Part shown: in pieces, positions 8,198-14,936 of the stretch
Numbering within the stretch: position 1 is the stretch's first letter
Layout: the number at the start of each line of letters is the position of its first letter
NCBI GenBank assembly: GCA_023418435.1
Contig: JAEZZT010000099.1
Location: 1-17,692, forward strand
Source: Bacillota bacterium
GTDB taxonomy: Bacteria > Bacillota > Negativicutes > Veillonellales > Negativicoccaceae
Direction: 5' to 3'
DNA: 17,692 nucleotides
Translations under genes and position numbers: made by a program
The notes under the pieces: model-generated
Database searches by the model: none
The model's input: the letters and a program-made list of their open reading frames with translations, nothing else
Told to the model about the DNA's origin: nothing

Positions 8198-9641
8198 ATT
8201 GACTCCTTCGTTTCATATATAGTCTGGCTGCATCGTCCAAGGCTTGCGCTTCATTGGGCAAGTCATTATTTTGGACACGCAATAATAAATTTTTCAAGCA
8301 ATTGCCGGTTTCTTTCCCGCAAATTTTCGGTAATTCCGACGAGTACGCCAAGTCGGCGGTACGCACCGGCATGGATTTCATCTCGGCGTGCAGGTAGGCC
8401 GCAAAAGCTTCATGTCCGCAAGTTGCCGATTCGCTACGTCCACAGCCCAGAATATCCGCTCTGCAGACTGCGCCCAGTTGCTCCAATGCCTCCGTCAACT
8501 CCGCCGCATCATAAAATTCTCCCGAACGAGCCAACTTGCGCAACCAGCGCCGTGCATCCGCATGCTGGTTGTTCGCTACTTCATGGTAATGCATATGCAT
8601 GCGCACGAGGAAGCCCACTCGTCGGACAATTCGCGCCGGATATTGCCAGCGGGTCAACATGGCCATTGCCATGTCCGCTCCTTTTTTGTCATGCCCGTAG
8701 TCCGTAATCTTCCCGTCGCGAATGGCCCGGATCTCCGGCAAACCTTTCGCCACGTCATGGAAAAGTGCTCCCCAGCGTTCTACCAAGCCGGCGGGTGTAT
8801 GCTGCACGACAACCAAAGTATGCAGCCATGCGTCATAGCGATGCCCCTGCGCCTGAGGCGTGTTCGGCAAGTGGGCCAACTCCGGTAAAATAGCCACTTC
8901 CGTATAGACGCCATTTCTTTTTTGTCGGCATCGACATTCCGCCAAACCGGAACGCACCAACAAATCCAAACCTCGTGCCGGACAAGAAGAGAGGAGTATT
9001 TTCTCCACTTCGGCCTTGACGCGCTCCAATGACAATCCTTCCACGCGTGCAAACGCACTCGGCATTGCCGCACAAAGTTCCTTCGTCGGCGTAAAATCGA
9101 GCTGGGACAGAAACCGGCAAGCACGGAATAAACGCAATGCATCCTCGTGAAATCGCTCCTCCGGTTTTCCTACGGTCTGCAGCTTTCGGCGTCGACAATC
9201 TTTTCGCCCCTCGTACTCATCATGCAACCGACCGTCTCTGTCCAACGCCATGGCATTGACGGTAAAGTCCCGTCTCGCCAAATCTTCGCGCAAGGTTTGT
9301 GCATAGTATACGCTCTCCGGACGATGGCTGTCCCGGCCATATGTCTCCCCCCGAAAGGTCGCCACTTCGTACTGCTCCTCGCCTTTGCGGACTAACGTCA
9401 CCGCAAAGGCTTCTCCGACTTGCGGAATGACCGTGTAGCCGGCTGCGGCGAATACCTCGGCCACCTGCTCCGGCCGGGCCGAGGTGGTGAGATCCCAATC
9501 ATGCGGCTCTCTGCCGAGGAGAAGATCCCGCACGCAACCTCCGACCGCATAGGCTTCGTAGCCACTCTCTTCCAAACAGTCAAGTGCCGCCTTCACGCCT
9601 TCCGGCAAAGGATACCTGCGCGGCCACCCGGGAAAACGCAT
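8157..9641 (-). CDS. cca: CCA-adding enzyme / tRNA nucleotidyltransferase with HD domain
   Basis: Adds or repairs the 3'-terminal CCA of tRNAs. The 494-residue protein is a class II nucleotidyltransferase. GGCVRDLLLGREPHDWDLTT (34-53) holds the two metal-binding Asp residues. RRDFTVNA (123-130) and the EDALRLFRACRF block (166-177) form the neck and nucleotide-selection region. A C-terminal HD domain follows, with His274, His295-Asp296 (LFHDVAKG) and His316-Asp317. The HD may give phosphodiesterase/phosphatase activity, as in E. coli Cca. The gene begins by a TGATG overlap with the sdaAA stop and ends 41 bases inside the downstream PBP gene. No strong Shine-Dalgarno is seen, so it probably depends on translation of sdaAA. 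Confidence 0.93.
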   Translation of the reverse strand: MRFPGWPRRYPLPEGVKAALDCLEESGYEAYAVGGCVRDLLLGREPHDWDLTTSARPEQVAEVFAAAGYTVIPQVGEAFAVTLVRKGEEQYEVATFRGETYGRDSHRPESVYYAQTLREDLARRDFTVNAMALDRDGRLHDEYEGRKDCRRRKLQTVGKPEERFHEDALRLFRACRFLSQLDFTPTKELCAAMPSAFARVEGLSLERVKAEVEKILLSSCPARGLDLLVRSGLAECRCRQKRNGVYTEVAILPELAHLPNTPQAQGHRYDAWLHTLVVVQHTPAGLVERWGALFHDVAKGLPEIRAIRDGKITDYGHDKKGADMAMAMLTRWQYPARIVRRVGFLVRMHMHYHEVANNQHADARRWLRKLARSGEFYDAAELTEALEQLGAVCRADILGCGRSESATCGHEAFAAYLHAEMKSMPVRTADLAYSSELPKICGKETGNCLKNLLLRVQNNDLPNEAQALDDAARLYMKRRSQYEAATATGCEKHG

Positions 9642-10492
9642 CAGTTCGCACCCGTTCTCGCTTTGGCAGTGGGTGTCACCGCCAAACCGGCTTCACTGCG
9701 CTCACGGAGAGATTTCGGCATCAACTTGCCGATCTCATCCATCGCCGCAATTACCTCATCGGCCGGAATCACGGATTTCACGCCAGCGAGCGCAAGCTCG
9801 ATCGCCACCAGAGCATGCACGGCATGAAACGAGTTTCTCTTCACACAGGGTACTTCCACCAAGCCTCCGACAGGATCACACACCAAGCCCAAAACATTTT
9901 TCAACCCCAAGGCCACGGCATGATCCATCTGTTCCGTCGTACCTCCACATAAAGCCACCCCGGCTGCCGCCGCCATGGCGATCGCCGTTCCGCATTCGGC
10001 TTGGCAGCCGCCTACCGCACCTGCAATACATGCATTTTCAGCGATTACATCGCCCACACCGGCCGCTACGAACAAAGCATCCACGAGTTGTTCTTCCGTA
10101 CTTTGGCAGATTTCTCCCACCGTCAGCAAAACGGCCGGTAGAATTCCGCAAGAGCCTGCCGTCGGGCAGGCAACAATCCGCCGCATCTTAGCATTCGCCT
10201 CGGCAATCGCCATCCCCCGCGTAGCTGCGAGCCAAGCCGTTTGTCCGAGAAAACGCGGCTGATAACGACTCATGGCCCATGCCTCACCGCCGGTCAATCC
10301 GCTCGCCGACACACTGCGATCCTGCACCCCTTCCTGTGCCGACTCCCGAAAGACTCGCAGCATCGAGCGCATTCTGGCTTTTACATTTAAAATATCGGTT
10401 TCACAGCGCAAGGATTCTGCCCGCGCAATATATTCTCCTGCCGGCAAGCCGGACTCTTCAATTTCCGTCCACAATTCACGTAAAGATCCCAT
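9641..10492 (-). CDS. sdaAA: L-serine dehydratase, iron-sulfur-dependent, alpha subunit
   Basis: Catalytic subunit of the oxygen-sensitive [4Fe-4S] serine dehydratase that turns L-serine into pyruvate and ammonia. The 283 residues include ACPTAGSCG (108-116), AECGTA (165-170) and CDPVGGLVEVPC (205-216), the Cys-bearing blocks that hold the cluster. I take the ATG at 10492 (MGSLRELW). It follows the sdaAB stop by 7 bases and has GAGGTG upstream, whereas a longer reading to 10549 would run back into sdaAB. Its stop overlaps the cca start by one base. It works as a heterodimer with the product of the preceding gene. Confidence 0.96.
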   Translation of the reverse strand: MGSLRELWTEIEESGLPAGEYIARAESLRCETDILNVKARMRSMLRVFRESAQEGVQDRSVSASGLTGGEAWAMSRYQPRFLGQTAWLAATRGMAIAEANAKMRRIVACPTAGSCGILPAVLLTVGEICQSTEEQLVDALFVAAGVGDVIAENACIAGAVGGCQAECGTAIAMAAAAGVALCGGTTEQMDHAVALGLKNVLGLVCDPVGGLVEVPCVKRNSFHAVHALVAIELALAGVKSVIPADEVIAAMDEIGKLMPKSLRERSEAGLAVTPTAKARTGAN

Positions 10493-10499
10493 AAACACC

Positions 10500-11159
10500 T
10501 CACACCGGTGGTAGCTGCCGTACCTTTTCAATGGCCGGATGACTACCAATATGTGCCAGCAACGCCGGCTCCACCTCCGTATCCGTCTCGATAAACATCA
10601 TCGCCAATCGTCGTCTCTCCTTGCGAAACACCCGCATCGAAGAAATATTCACACTCTCCGCCGCCAAGATTTGCGCCACAAAGGCAACAATCCCCGGTTG
10701 ATCGGTATGTGCCGTTACCAAAGTATGGCTGTCACCATTCAAATCAATAGTGTAGCCATCAAACTCCACCATGCGAATGCGACCGCCGCCGACGGATATT
10801 CCTAGCAACTCCATTTCCTTGCCGGAAACACCCCGCAAATAAAACCGCACCGTATTGGGATGAATCGCCTCTTCATCGGAAGGTATGATTTCCAAATCCA
10901 AGTCCGCATCGACCGCTTCCTGCAGTGCATCCCGCAAACGCGGATCATCCGGTGCCCAACCGAGCAATCCGGCAACACAAGCTCGATCCGTGCCATGACC
11001 TTGATATGTCTTGGCGAAAGACCCGTAAAACACGAGACGAGCTTTCTCTACACGCTCACCCAAAAGCTCTCTGGCCAGCTTTCCCAAGCGAGCCGCACCT
11101 GCCGTATGAGAGCTGGAAGGACCGATCATCACCGGTCCGATAATATCGAACACACCCAT
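10500..11159 (-). CDS. sdaAB: L-serine dehydratase, iron-sulfur-dependent, beta subunit (ACT domain)
   Basis: Partner of SdaAA. The 219-residue protein has the family motif GPSSSHTAGAARLG (13-26) near the N-terminus and a C-terminal ACT domain (about 145-219) of the kind that binds a regulatory amino acid. The ATG at 11159 has GGAGTG upstream. The beta-before-alpha order with a 7-base gap is the usual arrangement in Bacillota. It lies 38 bases after an uncharacterised membrane-protein gene, with a small hairpin in the gap. Confidence 0.96.
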   Translation of the reverse strand: MGVFDIIGPVMIGPSSSHTAGAARLGKLARELLGERVEKARLVFYGSFAKTYQGHGTDRACVAGLLGWAPDDPRLRDALQEAVDADLDLEIIPSDEEAIHPNTVRFYLRGVSGKEMELLGISVGGGRIRMVEFDGYTIDLNGDSHTLVTAHTDQPGIVAFVAQILAAESVNISSMRVFRKERRRLAMMFIETDTEVEPALLAHIGSHPAIEKVRQLPPV

Positions 11160-11180
11160 TTTATTTCACTCCAAACAAAC

Positions 11181-11199
11181 AGGCCGCGAACGGCGGCCT
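11181..11199 (-). terminator. Short GC-rich hairpin after the unknown gene: weak terminator or attenuator
   Basis: A 7-bp stem AGGCCGC/GCGGCCT with a 5-base loop overlaps the stop codon of the 11198-12589 gene. On the minus strand it is followed by TGTTTGTTTGG, a broken T run. It could reduce rather than stop read-through into sdaAB, or protect an mRNA 3' end. No separate sdaAB promoter is obvious in the 38-base gap. Confidence 0.45.
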
Positions 11200-12589
11200 A
11201 TATCCAACGCGATAAATCAAATTCTTCGCCGATGACTTCTTTGATATATGCACGTCCAATGTACATCCCCAGCAGAGTCGGCGCACATCTGCGCATCATG
11301 CTGCTGTCCCAAATATCCGCCAATTGCGCCAAGACCGGCGAAGTGGCCTGCAAGACTCTATGCCCCTCGCGACGATCATAAGGCACCGGCCTGGACTGCA
11401 TCAGCTTCGTCAAGGCATGGCGCTTTTCTTCGTCCTGTACACCGGCCCGACGGAAAAAGTCCGACAGTGCCGAAAAATCGGCCACCGCCAATTTGTAATA
11501 ATCTCCATAAATGGATTTGACGACAAACTCGGCCCTCAATCGTTCTTCTTGCAATAAATCCGTCAATTCGCTCTCCGTAAATCCGCGATACGCAAAGAAA
11601 TACGGATACGAATCACGCAATATTTCGCCAAGCAAAGCATCTCGGCCCGACATGGTTACCGTTTGCAAGTACTCCAGCTGCTGGTAGTAGCTGTATTCTG
11701 CCGGTAAGTCCGCCAAGAGCGGTTCCACATATTTTTTCGCATAGCGACGGAATGCTGCCGTGCTGATATTATTCGTATTCCGCGAATAATGGAAAAGCAG
11801 CAACAATGCCAAAATATGGTAATGTCCATGTTCCATGTGAGTCATGGCTTCCAAGGCATCATACGCCAACAGCGTCATCGTATGATCGCGTTCCCCCAAA
11901 GCCACTTGCATAAATGCATCCGTGACCATTTCCAAAATGATGTCATCCGGAAGCATCACATAGACTCGTTGGGCGTTGACCAAAGCTTCTTGCACCATAA
12001 TATGCGACATAATATCTTGGACTTCCTTTGCAGGAAGATCGCCCAACTTGGCGAAAGCACGCTCCGTTACTTTTTCGGCATCCGCTGCCAATTCCGGTGT
12101 GACGGTCGCATAGCGTACCAAGAAATGACGCAAATGTTTCCGGCTTACGGAGTCCGCATCCGCCGGTGGCAACCACTGTGCTTCCGGTTCCTCCGCAACG
12201 GTTTCTGCCGGCGGCACATCCTGCTTGGCAAGCTTCTGCGTATCTCGAATTTGCCGGAGCTCTTCCCGATCTACCACCCGAGTTTCCTCCAGTGTTTCAT
12301 CCGCTGTCTGCGCCTCTAATTCCGGTTTCGTCACTCGCGGTATTTCCTTGGTTGCCTCGGCAGCCATCGCTGTCACCGGAGCCATCACGATGGTTTCTTC
12401 GTGAACTGGCTCCTCTTTCGGCAACAGATTCTCTCTGGTCTTCACGGTTCTCGCCGCTGCCCGTTCACGCGCCGATGTGTAGCGCGGTACATAGGGCGCC
12501 CGTCTCTTTTGCGGAGCAGTATAAAAGAAAAAACGGCACACGCCCAAAAACAAGAGAGCTACCAATAATATCGTAATATATGGAAACAT
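11198..12589 (-). CDS. Uncharacterised membrane-anchored protein with acidic linker and helical C-terminal domain
   Basis: I cannot assign a function. The 463 residues start with one membrane segment (about 3-23, FPYITILLVALLFLGVCRFF), then a basic patch (QKRRAPYVPRY). A long, low-complexity Glu/Thr/Val/Pro-rich linker follows (about 45-145). The C-terminal part (about 150-463) is predicted mostly alpha-helical, with many Leu/Tyr/His residues. The pattern of this domain (a Tyr-rich helix, then HILALLLLFHYSRN, then YYQQLEYL) recalls the protein family I remember as LPO_1073/Vpar_1526, known in Veillonella and Legionella and without a defined role; this is a memory-based resemblance. The start is the ATG at 12589, with AAGGTGA five bases upstream; a TTG five codons earlier has no such site. 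It is first in the operon with sdaAB/sdaAA. Confidence 0.75.
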   Translation of the reverse strand: MFPYITILLVALLFLGVCRFFFYTAPQKRRAPYVPRYTSARERAAARTVKTRENLLPKEEPVHEETIVMAPVTAMAAEATKEIPRVTKPELEAQTADETLEETRVVDREELRQIRDTQKLAKQDVPPAETVAEEPEAQWLPPADADSVSRKHLRHFLVRYATVTPELAADAEKVTERAFAKLGDLPAKEVQDIMSHIMVQEALVNAQRVYVMLPDDIILEMVTDAFMQVALGERDHTMTLLAYDALEAMTHMEHGHYHILALLLLFHYSRNTNNISTAAFRRYAKKYVEPLLADLPAEYSYYQQLEYLQTVTMSGRDALLGEILRDSYPYFFAYRGFTESELTDLLQEERLRAEFVVKSIYGDYYKLAVADFSALSDFFRRAGVQDEEKRHALTKLMQSRPVPYDRREGHRVLQATSPVLAQLADIWDSSMMRRCAPTLLGMYIGRAYIKEVIGEEFDLSRWI

Positions 12590-12628
12590 AAATTCACCTT
12601 TCAAAATGATTCAAAATACTTTGCCTTC

Positions 12629-12637
12629 ATTATAACA
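12629..12637 (-). promoter_or_regulatory. Extended -10 promoter for the leftward seven-gene operon
   Basis: On the minus strand the sequence TGTTATAAT is a perfect extended -10 element (TGnTATAAT) about 40 bases before the ATG at 12589. No good -35 lies 17 bases upstream, which fits promoters that rely on the extended -10. It is divergent from the cbiZ promoter. Confidence 0.65.
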
Positions 12638-12694
12638 TAGCTACCGGCTTGGCGTGTGATTATATTGGCAATTCAAAGACTAAAATTTGATTGC

Positions 12695-12723
12695 TTGACC
12701 CTTTATTTTTACCATGATAGCAT
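12695..12723 (+). promoter_or_regulatory. cbiZ promoter
   Basis: A -35 TTGACC (12695-12700) and a -10 TAGCAT (12718-12723) are separated by 17 bases. The predicted transcript starts near 12730, leaving a leader of only about a dozen bases. There is therefore no room for a cobalamin riboswitch, and no B12-box-like sequence is seen. Confidence 0.6.
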
Positions 12724-12742
12724 ATCAGCGAAAGGAGCTTTT

Positions 12743-13576
12743 ATGAACGCACCGCAAGAACTAGCTACCGGCGGTCAGGTCGACATCGATTTTCACGGTA
12801 TCATGATGAATTTCGAGCAGCCGAGACGTATGCTGTCCACCGGTATTTGCCATGGCGGAATTTTACTTGGTACGCACGCCTATAATCACCGCCTTACCAC
12901 CTGGTACAAACACGAAAAGGATTTCCCCGGCGGATCCGTTGCCGCTTATTTGGAACTGATGCTGATCGAGCGGGGGCTCTCCGCCAGCAACAGCAGCGTG
13001 CTCTTGACTTCGGCTCGCATGGACTGGCACTCCTATACTTGCCTCTCCTATGACGATCTGATTGTCGAATGTATTACCACGGCCGGAGTGGAACAAACCG
13101 CTTCCCGAGCCGGCGATCCGGCTTTTTATCACGAAGGCCGAACGGAGTATATTCCCTTGGGCACGATTAATATAATGATCGCCACCAATGTATCGCTCCC
13201 CGATGGCATTATGGTCAAAGCACTGATGACGGCCACCGAAGGAAAAGCTGCCGCTCTGCAAGATGCCGGCATTGCCAGTTTGGCGACCGGCCTCCCCGCC
13301 ACCGGGACCGGAACCGACGGCTTTATTTTGGCCTGCGATCCACGGGGTCCGCGCAAGACGGATGCCGGCGCGCACTCGAAACTGGGCGAGCTCTTGGCCA
13401 AAGCGGCCTATCAAACGATTACGGACACCTTTGCCAACTTCCCCAAGCCTTGGAATCTCTTTGCGGAGCTGCGCACTCCCGGAGCGATTTCGGTGGACAA
13501 ATTGAAAGCGGCCCAGGAAAAATACCGCCAAGCCAAGGCGTCCAAAAAATCTCAAACCAAGATAAACTCACGGTGA
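12743..13576 (+). CDS. cbiZ: Adenosylcobinamide amidohydrolase
   Basis: Cleaves the aminopropanol arm of (adenosyl)cobinamide to give (adenosyl)cobyric acid, which lets cells salvage incomplete corrinoids. The 277-residue protein shows the CbiZ pattern: RRMLSTGICHGG (28-39), GTINIMIATNVSLPDGIMVKA with MTATEGKAAALQDAG next to it (140-176), TGTGTDGFILACDP (187-200) and a GAHSKLGELLAKAAY block (209-223). The ATG at 12743 has AAAGGAGC upstream. The C-terminal 25 residues are Lys/Gln-rich and look like a tail. It has its own promoter and stands apart from other B12 genes. No clear terminator follows it; the only candidate is a weak 5-bp hairpin at 13647-13659. Confidence 0.9.
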   Translation: MNAPQELATGGQVDIDFHGIMMNFEQPRRMLSTGICHGGILLGTHAYNHRLTTWYKHEKDFPGGSVAAYLELMLIERGLSASNSSVLLTSARMDWHSYTCLSYDDLIVECITTAGVEQTASRAGDPAFYHEGRTEYIPLGTINIMIATNVSLPDGIMVKALMTATEGKAAALQDAGIASLATGLPATGTGTDGFILACDPRGPRKTDAGAHSKLGELLAKAAYQTITDTFANFPKPWNLFAELRTPGAISVDKLKAAQEKYRQAKASKKSQTKINSR

Positions 13577-13716
13577 AGTTGGAAGTGTAAAATGCATGTC
13601 AAAGGCTACCGACACACTGTCCGGCCTGCCCGATTTCCCCAAACACCTTGCCGAGCAAGCATTTGTAAATTTGTGAAAATTTTTTTGAAAAATATATCGA
13701 TTTTTTCGTTTCAACC

Positions 13717-13745
13717 TTGATTATATCGAAAATCTTTGTTATAAT
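13717..13745 (+). promoter_or_regulatory. Strong dps promoter
   Basis: A -35 TTGATT (13717-13722) and a perfect -10 TATAAT (13740-13745) are 17 bases apart, preceded by an A/T-rich, UP-element-like stretch (13677-13697). TATATCGA occurs twice, at 13693-13700 and 13722-13729; the second copy overlaps the end of the -35 and enters the spacer, so the pair could be an operator. No classical PerR box (TTATAATNATTATAA) is present. Confidence 0.8.
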
Positions 13746-13753
13746 ATAGACAC

Positions 13754-13788
13754 GGACATAAACAGGGACCAAAAAGGGTGGCCCGTCC
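13754..13788 (+). other. Structured 5' leader of dps mRNA
   Basis: Starting close to the predicted transcription start (about 13752), GGAC (13754-13757) can pair with GTCC (13785-13788). Inside this, GGGACC (13765-13770) can pair with GGT and CCC (13777-13779, 13782-13784) around a two-base bulge. The fold ends six bases before the AAAGGAGG site, leaving that site free. It is probably an mRNA-stabilising hairpin. Confidence 0.4.
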
Positions 13789-13810
13789 ATTACAAAGGAG
13801 GAAAAAAATT

Positions 13811-14248
13811 ATGAAAAACGTAAAATCTGTAAACCAGTATCTCGCTAATTTGGCAGTTTGGAACATCAAGTTGCACAACTTGCATTTCAATGTAGAAGGC
13901 CATCAATTCAAAGCCGTTCATGAATTCTTGGAAGAAATCTATGATGAAGCCTTTGAATACTATGATGCAGTAGCTGAATTGATGAAACAACAGGACGAAA
14001 TGCCGGTTGTAACCATGAAAGAATACCTCAAATTGGCTACCATGAAAGAAATCGAAGCGAAGTCCTTCCCGATCAAAGAAGCAGTTAAGATTTTGATCGA
14101 CGACTTGGAATTGATGACCAAAGAAGCATTGGCAATCCGTGAAGAAGCTGACGAAGAAGACAACTTCCTCTTGGCTAACATGATGGAAGACCACGTAGAA
14201 TACTACGCAAAACAACTTTGGTTCTCCAAATCCTACTTGAAAGACTAA
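13811..14248 (+). CDS. dps: Dps-type ferritin-like iron-storage/DNA-protection protein
   Basis: Dodecameric miniferritin that oxidises Fe(II) with peroxide and protects DNA. At 145 residues it has the common length. The inter-subunit ferroxidase ligands align with Listeria Dps: His25, His37, Glu41 (Asp in Listeria), Asp52 and Glu56, within HFNVEGHQF and YYDAVAELM. A conserved second half (MKEYLKLATMKE, then EEDNFLLANMMEDHVEYYAKQLWF) completes the four-helix bundle. The ATG at 13811 has a perfect AAAGGAGG nine bases upstream. Codon use is strongly biased to GAA, AAA, GCA and GTA, unlike the C-ending codons of its neighbours, as expected for a very highly expressed gene. The gene is monocistronic, with a strong terminator. 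Confidence 0.93.
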   Translation: MKNVKSVNQYLANLAVWNIKLHNLHFNVEGHQFKAVHEFLEEIYDEAFEYYDAVAELMKQQDEMPVVTMKEYLKLATMKEIEAKSFPIKEAVKILIDDLELMTKEALAIREEADEEDNFLLANMMEDHVEYYAKQLWFSKSYLKD

Positions 14249-14252
14249 TGCA

Positions 14253-14280
14253 AAAAAGAGCCTTCGGGCTCTTTTTCTTT
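14253..14280 (+). terminator. Intrinsic terminator of dps
   Basis: A perfect stem AAAAAGAGCC/GGCTCTTTTT (14253-14262 with 14267-14276) closes a C(TTCG)G tetraloop, with the T run continuing to 14280. It begins four bases after the dps stop. Confidence 0.95.
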
Positions 14281-14342
14281 TGCCATGCGCCGGTGCCGTC
14301 AAAATAAATTCACGCATAGTATCAATCTCGTCGGATTTTACC

Positions 14343-14371
14343 TTGTGCATATCCCATAAAGATGTTACACT
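14343..14371 (+). promoter_or_regulatory. Promoter of the queT-queF-flavodoxin operon (extended -10)
   Basis: An extended -10 TGTTACACT (14363-14371) has a weak -35 TTGTGC (14343-14348) 17 bases before the hexamer. The predicted start is near 14377, exactly at the 5' edge of the preQ1 aptamer stem, which supports both assignments. Confidence 0.55.
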
Positions 14372-14375
14372 GTGG

Positions 14376-14417
14376 ACGACAGTTCGCAACCATCCTGTCG
14401 TTAAACAAAACTAAGGG
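14376..14417 (+). ncRNA. preQ1 class I riboswitch aptamer
   Basis: Stem P1 ACGACAG/CTGTCGT (14376-14382 with 14395-14401) is perfect over 7 bp. The 12-base loop is TTCGCAACCATC. The 3' tail TAAACAAAACTAAGGG is the A-rich strand that folds back into the minor groove, with AAGG forming the P2 pseudoknot with loop cytosines. This matches the preQ1-I pattern known from Thermoanaerobacter tengcongensis and Bacillus. It sits directly upstream of queT and queF, the expected regulon, and should lower expression when preQ1 is plentiful. Confidence 0.92.
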
Positions 14418-14461
14418 CCCATATTATTCACAGTGACGATATAGGGTTCCTGAAGGAGGAA
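14414..14461 (+). promoter_or_regulatory. Probable translational expression platform of the preQ1 riboswitch
   Basis: Two exclusive folds can be drawn. AGGGCCCATAT (14414-14424) can pair with ATATAGGGTTCCT (14439-14451) through one or two bulges, which leaves the Shine-Dalgarno AAGGAGG (14453-14459) open. Alternatively TTCCT (14447-14451) can pair with AGGAA (14457-14461), burying that site. The aptamer tail uses AAGGG (14413-14417), so ligand binding should disrupt the first fold and favour the second (OFF). No T run is seen, so control is probably at translation. The pairings are seen; the switching logic is inferred. Confidence 0.5.
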
Positions 14462-14464
14462 ATC

Positions 14465-14935
14465 ATGAATTCTATACGCAAGCTCACTGTATCCGGTCTT
14501 TTTGTTGCGCTTTACTTGGTGCTGATGTACTTTAACCAAAGCTTTGCTTTCGGCGCACTACAGGTGCGCGTAGCCACGGCGCTATATGCACTGAATTGGC
14601 ATTACTCGTTCTTGGTGATTCCGTCGATGTTGGCGAATTTACTTTCCAACTTACTCTTCGGCGGCTTGGGTATTGTCGATATTGTCGGCGGAGGTATCAT
14701 CGGACTGAGCACTGCCTTGGTCATTCGCTTGCTCCGGCAGCGACAGGCACCGATGCGGTCCGTGGTATTTGCCGTGGCACTCATTCCCGGCGTCGGTGTG
14801 CCTCTCTACTTGCACACTCTGATCCACGTGCCCTTACTACCGTTGATCCTTTCGGTCGTCAGCGGTCAACTCATCGCCGGACTGATCGGCTATTTCTTGT
14901 TGGCGGCAGTATCTCGTCATTTACCGGAGGAATAA
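14465..14935 (+). CDS. queT: Queuosine-precursor transporter QueT
   Basis: Small integral membrane protein, the substrate-binding (S) component of an ECF-type importer for preQ1/preQ0-like queuosine precursors. The 156 residues form about five or six hydrophobic segments. The N-terminal pattern [16 protein letters not shown] and the [15 protein letters not shown] stretch are typical of QueT. The ATG at 14465 has AAGGAGG upstream and lies behind a preQ1 riboswitch. queF begins one base after its stop. The shared ECF module (EcfA1/A2/T) is not in this window. Confidence 0.9.
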   Translation: MNSIRKLTVSGLFVALYLVLMYFNQSFAFGALQVRVATALYALNWHYSFLVIPSMLANLLSNLLFGGLGIVDIVGGGIIGLSTALVIRLLRQRQAPMRSVVFAVALIPGVGVPLYLHTLIHVPLLPLILSVVSGQLIAGLIGYFLLAAVSRHLPEE

Positions 14936-14936
14936 T

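Noticed and set aside
12604..12742. A cobalamin riboswitch upstream of cbiZ
   Set aside because: No B12-box-like sequence or multi-stem leader is seen, and the predicted promoter leaves only about a dozen bases of leader.
13647..13680. A terminator for cbiZ
   Set aside because: The only hairpin is 5 bp (CTTGC/GCAAG) with a 3-base loop, and the T run is about 15 bases away, interrupted by A and G.
13592..13720. A 42-codon frame (ATG at 13592) between cbiZ and dps
   Set aside because: No Shine-Dalgarno, unremarkable composition, and it runs through the dps promoter; most likely chance.
13717..13752. A PerR or Fur operator at the dps promoter
   Set aside because: ATTATA and TATAAT halves occur but are about 16 bases apart, not the contiguous 7-1-7 palindrome.
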